Source: DATAQC01 sp046263055 (GTDB taxonomy: Bacteria; Actinomycetota; Acidimicrobiia; Acidimicrobiales; AC-14). Taken from it: a stretch of 41,277 nucleotides of DNA. This document shows, piece by piece, positions 1 through 8,371 of this stretch (position 1 is its first letter; every line of letters begins with the position of its first letter). The DNA lies in NCBI GenBank assembly GCA_046263055.1, contig JBHELO010000092.1:1-41277 (forward strand), given 5' to 3'. The notes below the pieces were generated by a model that was given only the letters and a program-made list of their open reading frames with translations, ran no database searches and was not told where the DNA came from. The position numbers and the translations under genes were made by a program.

Positions 1-2214
1 ATCTACGGCTTCCGGGGCGCCCACCTGGCCAACATCCTCCGCTTCGGCCGGCATTTCCCGCCGCCCCGGCCACTGCCCCTGCAGGTCACCTTCCGCTTCG
101 GCCCCACCCTGGTGGCGCTCGCCAACCGCATCGCCGACAAGGTGGGCCACCACCTGGACAAGACGCTCGTCGCCGCTCCCGGCGCGCCGGCCACCACCAT
201 CGAGTGCTTCCTCGCCGCCGACGACGCCGAGGAGGCGGCCACCATCGCCGCCGACGTCGCCGCCCGGGGGGCGCCCTACGGCCAGACGGCCGTGCTGTGC
301 CGCAAGCGGCGCCTGATCCGCGCCACCGTGGACGCCCTCGAGGCCCGAGGCGTGCCCGTGGAGGTGGTGGGTGCCGGCGGCCTGCTCGACCGCCCCGAGG
401 TGGTGGACGTGGTGTCCTGGCTCGAGGTCCTGGCCGACCTCTCGGCGCCCGTCGGGCTGCTCCGGGTGCTCACCGGCCCCCGCTACGCCCTCGGCCTGCG
501 CGACCTTGCCGCCCTGGCCCGCCACGGCCGGCGCCTGGCCGAGGAGGACCGCGGGCACCCCCGGGCAGCCGACCCCGTGCCGGGCGGCACCCGCCCCGGC
601 TACCTGGCCGCCGCCCTCGCCGACCTCGGGGCCGTGCCCGACCTGTCGCCCGAGGGCCGCCTGCGGGCGGCCGACTTCTGCGCCGAGCGGGCCGCCCTCG
701 CCCGGGCCGCCGCCACCCTGCCCGTCCTCGACCTGGCCGAGGCCGTGCTGGAGCGCACCGGTCTGTGGCGGGCGGCCGGCGACAGGGGCAGGGAGAACCT
801 GCTCCGCTTCCTCGACCTCGCCGCCCGGTTCACGCCCGTGGAGGGCGACCCCGGGCTGGCCGCGTTCGTCGAGTACCTCCAGCTCCTGGACGAGACCGAG
901 GAGGACCTGGCCGAGGCCCACGCCACCGACGCCGACGCCGTCAAGGTCATGACCGTCCACCAGGCCAAGGGCCTCGAGTTCGACGTCGTGCACGTGCCCG
1001 GCCTGGCCGGTCGGGGGCGCAGCCAGATCTTCCCCGACAGCCGAATGGGCGAGAACGCCCTCACCACGGCGTCCGCCCTGCCCTGGTGGCTGCGCGAGGA
1101 CGACGGCCTTCCCGACCCCGCCAGCGCCGCCACCAGGGCGGAGATCGAGGAGGCCATCCGGGCCCGGCGAACCGACGAGGAGTGGCGCCTCCTGTACGTG
1201 GCCGCCACCCGGGCCCGCCGCCACCTCGTCCTCTCCGCCGCCCACTGGTACCGGCCGTCGCCGGAGCCCCAGGGGCCGTCGTCGTTCTACGACTTCGTGG
1301 CCGCCCAGCCCGACCTGGTGACTGAGCGCTTCCGCCACGAGGCGGCCACCCTCGACCCGGCGGTAGCGGCCAAGGAGCACCACCGCTCGGCGGCCGCCGG
1401 CCGGTACGGTGGACCGGTGGCGCCTGCGCCCCCCTCACAGCTCTCCCTCGCCGACGTCGCCGCCCCCGTCCCCGCAGCGCAGGCGACGGCCGACGCGCCG
1501 GCGCCTCCCGCGCTCTCCGTCACCGGGCTCGTCACCTACGCCCGCTGCCCGAAGCAGTTCTACTGGTCGGTGGTGCGGCCCCTGCCCCGGCGCTCGTCGG
1601 CGGCCGCCCGCCTCGGCAGCGAGGTGCACCGGTGGATCCAACAACGGGCGGGCGGGCGCCAGCTCTCGCTCATGGAGCCCGAGGGCGAGCCCGACCTCGA
1701 CCCCGACGCGGTTCCCGCCGACGCCGGGCTGGCGTCGCGGCTCAAGGCCTCCTTCCTGGCCAGCCCGTGGGCCAACCTCGAGCCCACCCGGGTGGAGGCA
1801 CCGTTCGTCCTGGCCCTGGGCACCCACGTCGTGCGGGGTCGGGTGGATGCCGTCTACCGGCGCCAGGGCCGCCTGGAGCTGGTGGACTTCAAGACCGGCC
1901 GCCCCACCAGCGCCGCCGACCCCTCGGCCGGCGTCCAGCTCGACCTGTACGGCCTGGCGGCGGTGGAGGCGTGGGACGCCGACCCCGCCGAGCTGCGCAC
2001 GACTTACTGCTGGCTGCGGGGCGACGGTCCCCCGGCGGTGGAGAGCACCGACTGGGTGGCGGCCACCGTGGAGCGGGTGCGGGCCAGCCTCACCGCCACC
2101 CTCGACCGCCTGGCCGCCGCCCGCTACGGGCCCACCGCCGGCCCCTGGTGCCGGGGCTGCGACTTCCTCCCGGTGTGCGCCGCCGGCCAGTCGCTGGTCG
2201 CCGAACCGTCCTGA
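1..2214 (+). CDS. UvrD-like DNA helicase with C-terminal Fe-S RecB-family nuclease (5' partial)
   Basis: The reading frame is open from the first base, so the gene begins upstream of the window. The first visible residues, IYGFRGA, are helicase motif III of the UvrD/PcrA superfamily 1. VMTVHQAKGLEFDVVHVPG (about nt 946-1005) is motif V and EEWRLLYVAATRARRHLVLS (about nt 1180-1240) is motif VI. The C-terminal third is a PD-(D/E)XK nuclease: GRVDAVYRR and VDFKTGRP (about nt 1885-1905) carry its acid and DxK motifs. One cysteine before this domain (YARCPKQFYW) and three after it (WCRGCDFLPVC) form the four-cysteine iron-sulfur staple known from AddB, AdnA/AdnB and Cas4. It should unwind DNA and cut it, probably in double-strand break processing as in AdnAB or AddAB. 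A partner subunit would lie upstream. The nuclease and helicase calls are firm; the exact complex is inferred. Confidence 0.95.
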   Translation: MYGFRGAHLANILRFGRHFPPPRPLPLQVTFRFGPTLVALANRIADKVGHHLDKTLVAAPGAPATTIECFLAADDAEEAATIAADVAARGAPYGQTAVLCRKRRLIRATVDALEARGVPVEVVGAGGLLDRPEVVDVVSWLEVLADLSAPVGLLRVLTGPRYALGLRDLAALARHGRRLAEEDRGHPRAADPVPGGTRPGYLAAALADLGAVPDLSPEGRLRAADFCAERAALARAAATLPVLDLAEAVLERTGLWRAAGDRGRENLLRFLDLAARFTPVEGDPGLAAFVEYLQLLDETEEDLAEAHATDADAVKVMTVHQAKGLEFDVVHVPGLAGRGRSQIFPDSRMGENALTTASALPWWLREDDGLPDPASAATRAEIEEAIRARRTDEEWRLLYVAATRARRHLVLSAAHWYRPSPEPQGPSSFYDFVAAQPDLVTERFRHEAATLDPAVAAKEHHRSAAAGRYGGPVAPAPPSQLSLADVAAPVPAAQATADAPAPPALSVTGLVTYARCPKQFYWSVVRPLPRRSSAAARLGSEVHRWIQQRAGGRQLSLMEPEGEPDLDPDAVPADAGLASRLKASFLASPWANLEPTRVEAPFVLALGTHVVRGRVDAVYRRQGRLELVDFKTGRPTSAADPSAGVQLDLYGLAAVEAWDADPAELRTTYCWLRGDGPPAVESTDWVAATVERVRASLTATLDRLAAARYGPTAGPWCRGCDFLPVCAAGQSLVAEPS

Positions 2215-2325
2215 TCCCCGGCCGGTCGGCACCACCGCGGCCCCCGCCGTCCGTCCGGCCTCCCCGGGGCGGCCCCAACCGGCAACCGGCCCGGCAGCCC
2301 CGGTCGGGGGACACGGGACCCGGCG

Positions 2326-2799
2326 TCAGGAGCGGAACTCCACCCCGGCCACCGCCCTCGGGAGGCCGCGCCCGCTGGCGCCCACGAAGGCGTCCAGGCC
2401 GGCCACCATCTGGTGGCGCTGGCTGGGCGGGACGCGGCGCAGGATCCGGCTGACCTCGGCCCGGCGGCTGGCGTTGACGAGGTGCACCAGCTCGGCGCCC
2501 GCCTCGGTGACGTTCAGGGAGACCTCCCGGCGGTCGTCCTCGGAGCGCACCCGGGCGATCAGGTGCTTGGCCACCAGGCGGTCACAGAGGCGGGTGGCCA
2601 CCGACGGCTGGACCCCGAGCAGGTCGGCCAGGGCCACCAACCGCAGCGGAGCGGCGCGGTCCAAGATGTCGAGGGCCCGGAACTGGGGGACGGTCACGTC
2701 GTTGCCCGACTCCTCCAGGGCGCGCGCTGTCACCGAGGCCAGCACGCCCGCCGCCCGCAGGACGGCGTCGGTCACCGCTACCAGGTCGTCGGCGGCCAT
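2326..2799 (-). CDS. MarR family transcriptional regulator
   Basis: This 157-residue protein has the MarR winged-helix layout. An N-terminal dimerisation helix leads into VPQFRALDILDR, then the helix-turn-helix LVALADLLGVQPSVATRLCDRL, then the wing with the usual charged sequence RVRSEDDRREVSLNVTEAG, and a C-terminal dimerisation helix. The ATG start at 2799 is preceded by a purine-rich GGAAAGGGG about 8 nt upstream and gives the normal MarR length; the longer upstream extension of the frame has no domain. It lies tail to tail with the helicase and head to head with the sigma-factor region, so it may regulate itself or the divergent genes. Ligand and targets cannot be read from the sequence. 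Confidence 0.9.
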   Translation of the reverse strand: MAADDLVAVTDAVLRAAGVLASVTARALEESGNDVTVPQFRALDILDRAAPLRLVALADLLGVQPSVATRLCDRLVAKHLIARVRSEDDRREVSLNVTEAGAELVHLVNASRRAEVSRILRRVPPSQRHQMVAGLDAFVGASGRGLPRAVAGVEFRS

Positions 2800-2934
2800 C
2801 GGCCGGCACCCCTTTCCCGGCGGAAGCGTCCCACGAGCTATCCCATGGCACAAGGGCGAGGGTGCCCAATCGCCACCGGTGACGGCGGTCACCACGTTTC
2901 GCCCTGGGTAAGGCGGTCCCCAAGGAGGTGGACG

Positions 2935-3157
2935 GTGGGCGGGGCAACCGTGCTCGACGGCAGCGGGAAGGCGGTCAAGCAACCGCTGTTCTGGGGCGCG
3001 TTGGCGGTCCCACTGGTCGCTGGTGCGGACCCGGGGCCACTTCCTGACCGACATCCTCGGCGGGGACGTGGTGGGCGTGCTCACCGCCATCGCCGTGCGC
3101 CGATGGTGGCCGGCGCCGAGGGACGAAAAATCCCCGGGCCGCGTTGCGCCCGACTGA
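2935..3157 (+). pseudogene. Remnant of a PAP2-family (lipid phosphatase-like) gene, frameshifted
   Basis: A GTG at 2935 follows a strong Shine-Dalgarno sequence (AAGGAGG at 2922-2928, 6 nt spacer). The frame reads a hydrophobic stretch ending WGALAVPLVAG near 3026 and then turns into Arg/His-rich nonsense. One frame over, the sequence continues as RTRGHFLTDILGGDVVGVLT and a stop at 3155-3157. HFLTDILGG followed by a hydrophobic helix resembles the third PAP2 phosphatase motif (S-R-x5-H-x3-D) and its last membrane helix. The Arg of the motif is missing, and the first two PAP2 motifs are not visible. The best reading is a short, decayed PAP2 gene with a frameshift at about 3018-3030. This rests on one motif and is moderate to weak. 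Confidence 0.38.
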
Positions 3158-3167
3158 TTGACGACGG

Positions 3168-3173
3168 TAAACT
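3168..3173 (+). promoter_or_regulatory. Putative leaderless promoter of the sigma-factor operon
   Basis: TAAACT lies 7 nt before the ATG at 3181, so transcription would start at or next to the start codon. TTGCGC at 3144-3149 is a possible -35 with an 18-nt spacer. There is no Shine-Dalgarno sequence before this ATG, which supports a leaderless start. It is one of eight sites in this window with the same geometry. Confidence 0.5.
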
Positions 3174-3180
3174 TTGCTGT

Positions 3181-3951
3181 ATGCAGGCGGTATCCCGGAC
3201 AGGCGTCGGTGGCCCCAACCAGGATCTCGACGGCACCGGCCTGCACCTGGCTCTCGCCCGCTACGCGCGTACCCGGGACCCGGCCCTTCGAGAGTCACTG
3301 GTGGCCGCCCACCTCGGGCTGGCCCACTGGGCCGCCGGCCGGTTCACGGGCCGGGGGGAGCCCCTCGACGACCTCGTGCAGGTGGCCCTCCTCGGCCTGC
3401 TCAAGGCCTTGGACCGGTTCGACCCGGAGCGGGGCTCGTCGTTCTCCGGCTACGCGGTGGCCACCATGTTGGGCGAGCTCAAGCGTCACCTGCGCGACCG
3501 GTCGTGGGCCGTCCGCCCGCCGCGGGGGCTGCATGACCGCTACCTGCGGGTGCGGCGGGCCCTCGACGATCTCACCCAGGAGGAGGGCCGGTCGCCGACC
3601 GTGGACGACCTCGCGGCCCGCACCGGCATGACGCTCGACGAGGTGGTGGAGGCCAGCGAGGTGGGCCGGGCCTGGTTCCACGACTCTCTCGACGGGCGCC
3701 CGGACGGAGGCGACGGCCGTGATCCGGCGAACGTCGACGACGACGAGCGGTTGGCGGCGGTGGAGGAGCGGGCCGACCTGGGACCCCTGTTGCGCCGGCT
3801 GTCGCCCCGGGACCGACGGGTGGTGCACCTGCGGTTCGTGGACGACCTCACCCAGACCCAGATCGCCCGGCTGCTGGGCGTGAGCCAGATGCAGGTGTCA
3901 CGCATCCTCAGCCAGAGCCTGGCCAAGCTGCGGGCCGAGGCCGCCCGGTGA
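3181..3951 (+). CDS. Alternative RNA polymerase sigma factor, SigB/SigF/SigG family
   Basis: This is a 256-residue sigma-70 family protein of the length and layout of actinobacterial SigF/SigB. Region 2 reads DDLVQVALLGLLKALDRFDP then GSSFSGYAVATMLGELKRHLRD. RPPRGLHDRYLRVRRALDDL begins region 3. Region 4 includes LSPRDRRVVHLRFVDDLTQT and IARLLGVSQMQVSRILSQSL, the helix-turn-helix that binds the -35 element. It directs RNA polymerase to stress or developmental promoters. The ATG at 3181 is chosen because the frame upstream loses all similarity and a leaderless promoter ends just before it. No anti-sigma or anti-anti-sigma gene is adjacent. The stop overlaps the GTG of the next gene, so the sigma factor is translationally coupled to sugar-metabolism genes, which is unusual. 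Confidence 0.93.
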   Translation: MQAVSRTGVGGPNQDLDGTGLHLALARYARTRDPALRESLVAAHLGLAHWAAGRFTGRGEPLDDLVQVALLGLLKALDRFDPERGSSFSGYAVATMLGELKRHLRDRSWAVRPPRGLHDRYLRVRRALDDLTQEEGRSPTVDDLAARTGMTLDEVVEASEVGRAWFHDSLDGRPDGGDGRDPANVDDDERLAAVEERADLGPLLRRLSPRDRRVVHLRFVDDLTQTQIARLLGVSQMQVSRILSQSLAKLRAEAAR

Positions 3952-4889
3952 GCAGCGGCCCCGAGCCTCCCACCGGGCGCCAGCACGACCTCCGCTACGG
4001 TGGGCAACGGGCCACGGTGGTGGAAGTGGGCGGCGGCCTGCGCAGCTACACGGTGGACGGCGCGCCCGTGCTCGACGGCTACGAGGCCGGGGAACGCTGC
4101 ACCGGGGGCCGGGGCCAGGTCCTCGTCCCCTGGCCCAACCGGTTGGCCGGTGGCCGCTACCAGTTCGCCGGCCACGACCACCAAGTGGCGCTGACCGAGC
4201 CCGAGCAGGACAACGCCATCCACGGCCTCGTGCGGTGGGCCAACTGGACGCTCCTGGAGGGGGCCGACGACCGGGTGGTCCTGGGCCACCTCCTCCACCC
4301 GCAGCCGGGCTACCCGTTCTGCCTCGACCTGCGGATCTCCTACGTCCTGGGCGGCGAGGGCCTCACGGTGGAAACCAAGGCAACCAACGTGGGGTCGTCG
4401 CCCCTGCCCTTCGGGGCCGGCGCCCATCCCTACCTCACCCTGGGCACGCCCACCGTGGACCCCCTCGTGCTGCGAGCGCCGGGCGCCACCTGGATGCCCA
4501 CCGACGACCACCAGATCCCCACCGGCACGGAGCCGGTGGACAGCAGCCCGTACGACTTCCGGTCGCCCCGGCCCATCGGCACCACCGTGCTGGACACCGG
4601 CTTCGCCGACCTGGAGCGGGGCGACGACGGGCGGGCCCGCGTCGAGGTGGCCACCGCCGACGGCACCCGGCGCGCCGCCTTGTGGATGGGGCCCGCCTAC
4701 CGCTGGCTCATGCTGTTCACCGGCGACAGCCTGCGCCAGCCCCACCGGCGCCGCCAGGGCCTCGGGGTCGAGCCCATGACCTGCCCGCCCGACGCCTTCC
4801 GCACCGGCCAGGGCGTGATCGTCCTGGAGCCGGGCCAGACGTTCACGGGGGCGTGGGGCATCACCCCGGGCGCCGGCCGGGGGACGTGA
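3948..4889 (+). CDS. Aldose 1-epimerase family protein
   Basis: The 313-residue protein has the galactose mutarotase fold signatures. These are QDNAIHGLVR around residues 87-96 with the substrate-binding His, FGAGAHPYL around 155-163 with the catalytic His, and GVEPMTCPPDAF near residue 275 with the catalytic Glu. The family interconverts the alpha and beta anomers of aldohexoses in the cytoplasm; the motif set is closest to the YihR-like branch. Its GTG start is in the GTGA overlap with the sigma-factor stop, and its own stop forms the same GTGA overlap with the GH15 gene. This context suggests it supplies the anomer released or used by the neighbouring glucan- or trehalose-cleaving enzyme. 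The exact sugar is inferred. Confidence 0.92.
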   Translation: MSSGPEPPTGRQHDLRYGGQRATVVEVGGGLRSYTVDGAPVLDGYEAGERCTGGRGQVLVPWPNRLAGGRYQFAGHDHQVALTEPEQDNAIHGLVRWANWTLLEGADDRVVLGHLLHPQPGYPFCLDLRISYVLGGEGLTVETKATNVGSSPLPFGAGAHPYLTLGTPTVDPLVLRAPGATWMPTDDHQIPTGTEPVDSSPYDFRSPRPIGTTVLDTGFADLERGDDGRARVEVATADGTRRAALWMGPAYRWLMLFTGDSLRQPHRRRQGLGVEPMTCPPDAFRTGQGVIVLEPGQTFTGAWGITPGAGRGT

Positions 4890-6706
4890 GCGGGGCCTAC
4901 CCGCCCATCGGCGACTACGCCCTGGTGGGCGACTGCCACTCGGCGGCCCTGGTCTCGCGCTACGGCTCCATCGACTGGTGCTGCCTGCCCCGCCTGGATT
5001 CCGGCTCCGCCTTCGGGCGCCTCCTCGACCGGGACAAGGGCGGGTTCTGCTCGCTGCGGCCCCCCGACGAGGCCCAGGTCACCCGCCACTACCTGGACGG
5101 CACCCTGGTGCTGGCCACCACCTTCGCCACCGCCGAGGGCCGGGCCACAGTCACCGACTGCATGACCATGCACGCCGGTGGCGCCACCGACCCCCGCCAC
5201 CAGGTGCTGCGGGTCGTCGACGGCGAGTGGGGCCGCATCACCCTCCGCCTCCATCTCGCCGCCCGCTTCGACTACGGGGAGATCCGGCCGTGGCTGCGCC
5301 GCCACGGGCGCGACGTTTGGAGCGCGGTGGGCGGCAACGACGCCCTGGTCGTCCATGGCGACCTCCCGCTGGAGGCGGCCGACGTCCACGACCTGGTCGG
5401 AGAGGTCACCGTGCGGGCCGGCGAGCGGGCCCGCCTGTCCATCGCCTGGGTGGCCCCCGAGCGCATCGACCCCCACCCTCCCGAGCCGCCGGGCGCCGCC
5501 GAGCTCGACCACCGCCTCGAGGAGACGGTGGCATGGTGGCGGGGTTGGAGCGCCAAGGTGGCCATCGACGGGCCCGACGCTCCCAGTGCCCGGCGGTCGG
5601 CGGTGGTGCTCAAGGCCCTCACCAACGCCCCCACCGGGGCGGTGGCGGCGGCCACCACCACGTCGCTGCCCGAGGCGGTGGGCGCCGGCCGCAACTGGGA
5701 CTACCGCTTCAGCTGGATCCGCGACAGCCAGTTCACCGTCCGCTCCCTCGGCGAGCTGAACTGCACGGAGGAGGCCGACGGCTTCCGCCGCTTCATCGAG
5801 CGCAGCGCGGCGGGCGGGGCCGAGTCGCTGCAGATCATGTACGGGGTGGGCGGCCAGCGCCGCCTCACTGAGGTGGAGCTGCCCCACCTGGACGGCTACC
5901 GGGGCTCGCAGCCCGTCCGGGTCGGCAACGCCGCCGCCGACCAGCTCCAGCTCGACGTGTACGGCGAGCTGCTGGAGCTGGCCTGGCGCTGGCACCAGCT
6001 GGGCCGCTCCCCCGACGACGACTACTGGCGCTTCCTGCTCTCGCTGGTGGACGTGGCTGCCGAGCGGTGGGAGGAGCCGGACCGGGGCATCTGGGAGCTG
6101 CGGGGCGAGCCCCGTCACTTCGTGCACTCCAAGGTCATGTGCTGGGTGGCCCTCGACCGGGGCCTGCGCCTGGCCGACGAGTGCCTGCGCCGGGCCCCGA
6201 CCCGCCGCTGGCGGCGGGCCCGCGACGAGGTGCGGGAGGCGGTGGAGGAGAAGGGCTACGACCGGCGGGCCGGGACCTTCGTCTCCAGCTTCGGGTCCAC
6301 CGACCTGGACGCCGCCCTCCTGCTGCTCCCGTCCTATGACTTCGTGGACTACCGCGACGAGCGCATGGTGGGAACGGTGGACGCGGTGCGCGACCGCCTC
6401 GACGACCACGGCCTCCTTCGCCGGTACGACACCGACGACGGCCTGGCCGGGCGGGAGGGGTGCTTCGTGGCCTGCACGTTCTGGCTGGCCGAGTGCCTGG
6501 CCCGCCAGGGCCGGGCCGAGGAGGCCCGGGCCGCCTTCGACCGGGCCATGGCCACCGCCAACGACCTCGGCCTGTTCGCCGAGGAGTACGACCCCACGGC
6601 GGCCGAGCTGCTCGGCAACTTCCCCCAGGGCCTCTCCCACCTCAGCCATGTGGCCGCCGCGGTGGCTCTGGCCGGCAGCGGGGCCGACGGGGCGGCGGCC
6701 TCGTGA
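4886..6706 (+). CDS. Glycoside hydrolase family 15 protein (glucoamylase or trehalase type)
   Basis: The 606-residue protein has the length of bacterial GH15 enzymes. It opens with the typical N-terminal GDYALVGDCHSAALVSRYGS, then a beta-sandwich domain, then an (alpha/alpha)6 barrel starting near residue 260. Barrel signatures are RNWDYRFSWIRDSQFTVRSL, KVMCWVALDRGLRLAD and EEYDPTAAELLGNFPQGLSH; the last carries a catalytic acidic residue. Known members hydrolyse terminal alpha-1,4-glucose or, in mycobacteria and relatives, trehalose to glucose. No signal peptide is visible, so it should act on cytoplasmic glycogen, maltodextrin or trehalose. The GTG at 4886 overlaps the previous stop. With a mutarotase before it and a stress-type sigma factor leading the operon, a role in mobilising reserve sugar or compatible solute is plausible. 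Confidence 0.93.
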   Translation: MSGAYPPIGDYALVGDCHSAALVSRYGSIDWCCLPRLDSGSAFGRLLDRDKGGFCSLRPPDEAQVTRHYLDGTLVLATTFATAEGRATVTDCMTMHAGGATDPRHQVLRVVDGEWGRITLRLHLAARFDYGEIRPWLRRHGRDVWSAVGGNDALVVHGDLPLEAADVHDLVGEVTVRAGERARLSIAWVAPERIDPHPPEPPGAAELDHRLEETVAWWRGWSAKVAIDGPDAPSARRSAVVLKALTNAPTGAVAAATTTSLPEAVGAGRNWDYRFSWIRDSQFTVRSLGELNCTEEADGFRRFIERSAAGGAESLQIMYGVGGQRRLTEVELPHLDGYRGSQPVRVGNAAADQLQLDVYGELLELAWRWHQLGRSPDDDYWRFLLSLVDVAAERWEEPDRGIWELRGEPRHFVHSKVMCWVALDRGLRLADECLRRAPTRRWRRARDEVREAVEEKGYDRRAGTFVSSFGSTDLDAALLLLPSYDFVDYRDERMVGTVDAVRDRLDDHGLLRRYDTDDGLAGREGCFVACTFWLAECLARQGRAEEARAAFDRAMATANDLGLFAEEYDPTAAELLGNFPQGLSHLSHVAAAVALAGSGADGAAAS

Positions 6707-7251
6707 ACCGCTGGCTGGTCGGGCCGCTGTCGTCGGTCGGCTTCGTCTCCCTCACCGCCGTTCTCATGTACGTCTCCACGGTTCTCGCCCTGCGGGTGGG
6801 CGAGCGGCGGACCATCGCCGAGATGTCCACCTTCGACTTCGTGGTGGCGGTGGCCCTGGGCGCCATCGTGGGCCGCACGGTCACGACCGCGGAGCCCACC
6901 TACCTGCAGGGCATGGCCGCCATCGTGACCCTGCTGGTGGCCCACCACGTGGTGGGGGCCCTGCGCCGCCGTTGGCCGGCGGTGCGCCGGGTGGTGGAAG
7001 ACCGGCCGGTGGTGCTGGTGGTGGGCGGCCAGGTCCGGGCCGACGCCCTGGCCTCGGCCGACTTCACCGAGGACGACCTGGCGGCCAAGCTGCGCCAGGG
7101 CGGCGTCCCCCGCCTGGAAGAGGTGGAGCTGGCGGTGCTGGAATCGAACGGCGCGGTGTCGGTCATCACCCGGGGGGCGGAGCCGGTGGGCGACCTCCTG
7201 TGGCGGGGACTGGACCAGCGCCACCGCGGCGCGCCACGCCGTCCCGCCTGA
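6703..7251 (+). CDS. DUF421 family (YetF-like) membrane protein
   Basis: The 182-residue protein has three N-terminal membrane segments (about residues 10-30, 45-62 and 68-88). A soluble domain follows, with the family's conserved stretches: RTIAEMSTFDFVVAVALGAI within the membrane part, then DRPVVLVVGGQV and LRQGGVPRLEEVELAVLESN. DUF421 proteins such as YetF/YdfS of Bacillus are linked to sporulation and stress, and their biochemical role is not settled. The GTG start lies in a GTGA overlap with the GH15 stop. That makes this the fourth and last gene of the sigma-factor operon. The minus-strand gene that follows converges on it with only 18 nt between. Confidence 0.9.
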   Translation: MNRWLVGPLSSVGFVSLTAVLMYVSTVLALRVGERRTIAEMSTFDFVVAVALGAIVGRTVTTAEPTYLQGMAAIVTLLVAHHVVGALRRRWPAVRRVVEDRPVVLVVGGQVRADALASADFTEDDLAAKLRQGGVPRLEEVELAVLESNGAVSVITRGAEPVGDLLWRGLDQRHRGAPRRPA

Positions 7252-7269
7252 CCGCCGGCCGGGCCCTGC

Positions 7270-8364
7270 TCACACCCGCCAGCGTTCGGCGTCGGGCCGT
7301 TTGAGGTCGAGGCCGATGCCGGGACGGGTCAGGTCAGGGGCCAGGGCGCCCGCCACCGGGCTCACCACCCCGTCGAACAGCAGGCCGTCCAGCCGCACGT
7401 GGTCGGCGAAGTACTCGAGGTGGCGGACGTTGGGCACCGACAGCGCGGGGTGGAGGTGGAGGGCGGGGGCGCAGTGCCCGGAGATCTCCAGCCCATAGGC
7501 GGCGGCCAGCGCCGCCACCCGCAGCCACTCGGTCACCCCCGCGCAGCGGGAGACGTCGGCCTGCACCACGTCCACCGCCCCCGCGCCGCACATCCGCCCG
7601 AAGTAGGACAGGTCGTAGCCGTACTCCCCGGCGGCCACGTCGGCGTCCACCAGGCCCCGCACCTCGTGGAGGCCGGCCAGGTCGTCGGAGGACACCGGCT
7701 CCTCGAACCACGTCACGCCGGCGTCGGCGAACGCCCGGCCGACGCGCACCGCCTGCTTGCGCCCGTAAGCGCCGTTGGCGTCCACGTACAGCTCGGCGCC
7801 CTCGCCCACCACCCGGCGGGCCAGGGCCACCCGGGCCACGTCCCGGTCCTCGGCGCTCCCCCAGGCGGTGCCCACCTTCATCTTCACCCGGGGGATGCCC
7901 TGGTCGTGGGCCCACCCGCCGAGCTGGCCGGACAGCTCGGCGTCGGTGAGGGACGTGAACCCGCCGCTGCCGTACACCGCCACCCGGTCGTGGGCCATGC
8001 CCAGCAGCCGGCACAGGGGCAGGCCGAGCAGACGGCCCTTGAGGTCCCACAGGGCGAGGTCCACGGCGGCGATGGCCATCGACGCCACGCCCGGCCGGCC
8101 CAGGTTGCGGATGGCGGCCACCATCTCGCGCCAGATCCCCGGCGGGTCCAGGGCCTCCGCCCCCACCACCGCGGGAAGGAGGACGTCGGTGATCAGCGGC
8201 GCGCAGGCGCCGGTGGCGTAGGTGAAGCCCAGCCCGCGCCGGCCGCCGGCCTCGGGCTCGGCCACCACCACGGTGGTGGCCGTCCAGGTGAAGGTGCCGT
8301 CGGACTCCGGCTCCTCCAGGGGCACCGTGTAGACGGAGACGTCGAGGCGGTCGACGGGCGGCAC
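7270..8364 (-). CDS. Enolase-superfamily enzyme, mandelate racemase/muconate lactonizing type
   Basis: The 364-residue protein has all the catalytic landmarks of the superfamily. KMK at residues 161-163 is the catalytic KxK. D195 (VDANGAY), E222 (FEEPV) and E247 (AGEYG) are the three metal ligands. A late QAD and GHCAP supply the Asp-His pair of the mandelate racemase subgroup. Such enzymes abstract the alpha proton of a carboxylate; most are sugar-acid dehydratases and some are racemases. The GTG start lies 7 nt after the stop of the GMC oxidoreductase, so it is the last gene of a five-gene operon. Together with a gluconate-dehydrogenase-like pair this points to aldonic or related acid metabolism. 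The substrate is unknown. Confidence 0.92.
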   Translation of the reverse strand: MPPVDRLDVSVYTVPLEEPESDGTFTWTATTVVVAEPEAGGRRGLGFTYATGACAPLITDVLLPAVVGAEALDPPGIWREMVAAIRNLGRPGVASMAIAAVDLALWDLKGRLLGLPLCRLLGMAHDRVAVYGSGGFTSLTDAELSGQLGGWAHDQGIPRVKMKVGTAWGSAEDRDVARVALARRVVGEGAELYVDANGAYGRKQAVRVGRAFADAGVTWFEEPVSSDDLAGLHEVRGLVDADVAAGEYGYDLSYFGRMCGAGAVDVVQADVSRCAGVTEWLRVAALAAAYGLEISGHCAPALHLHPALSVPNVRHLEYFADHVRLDGLLFDGVVSPVAGALAPDLTRPGIGLDLKRPDAERWRV

Positions 8365-8371
8365 GTCGCCC

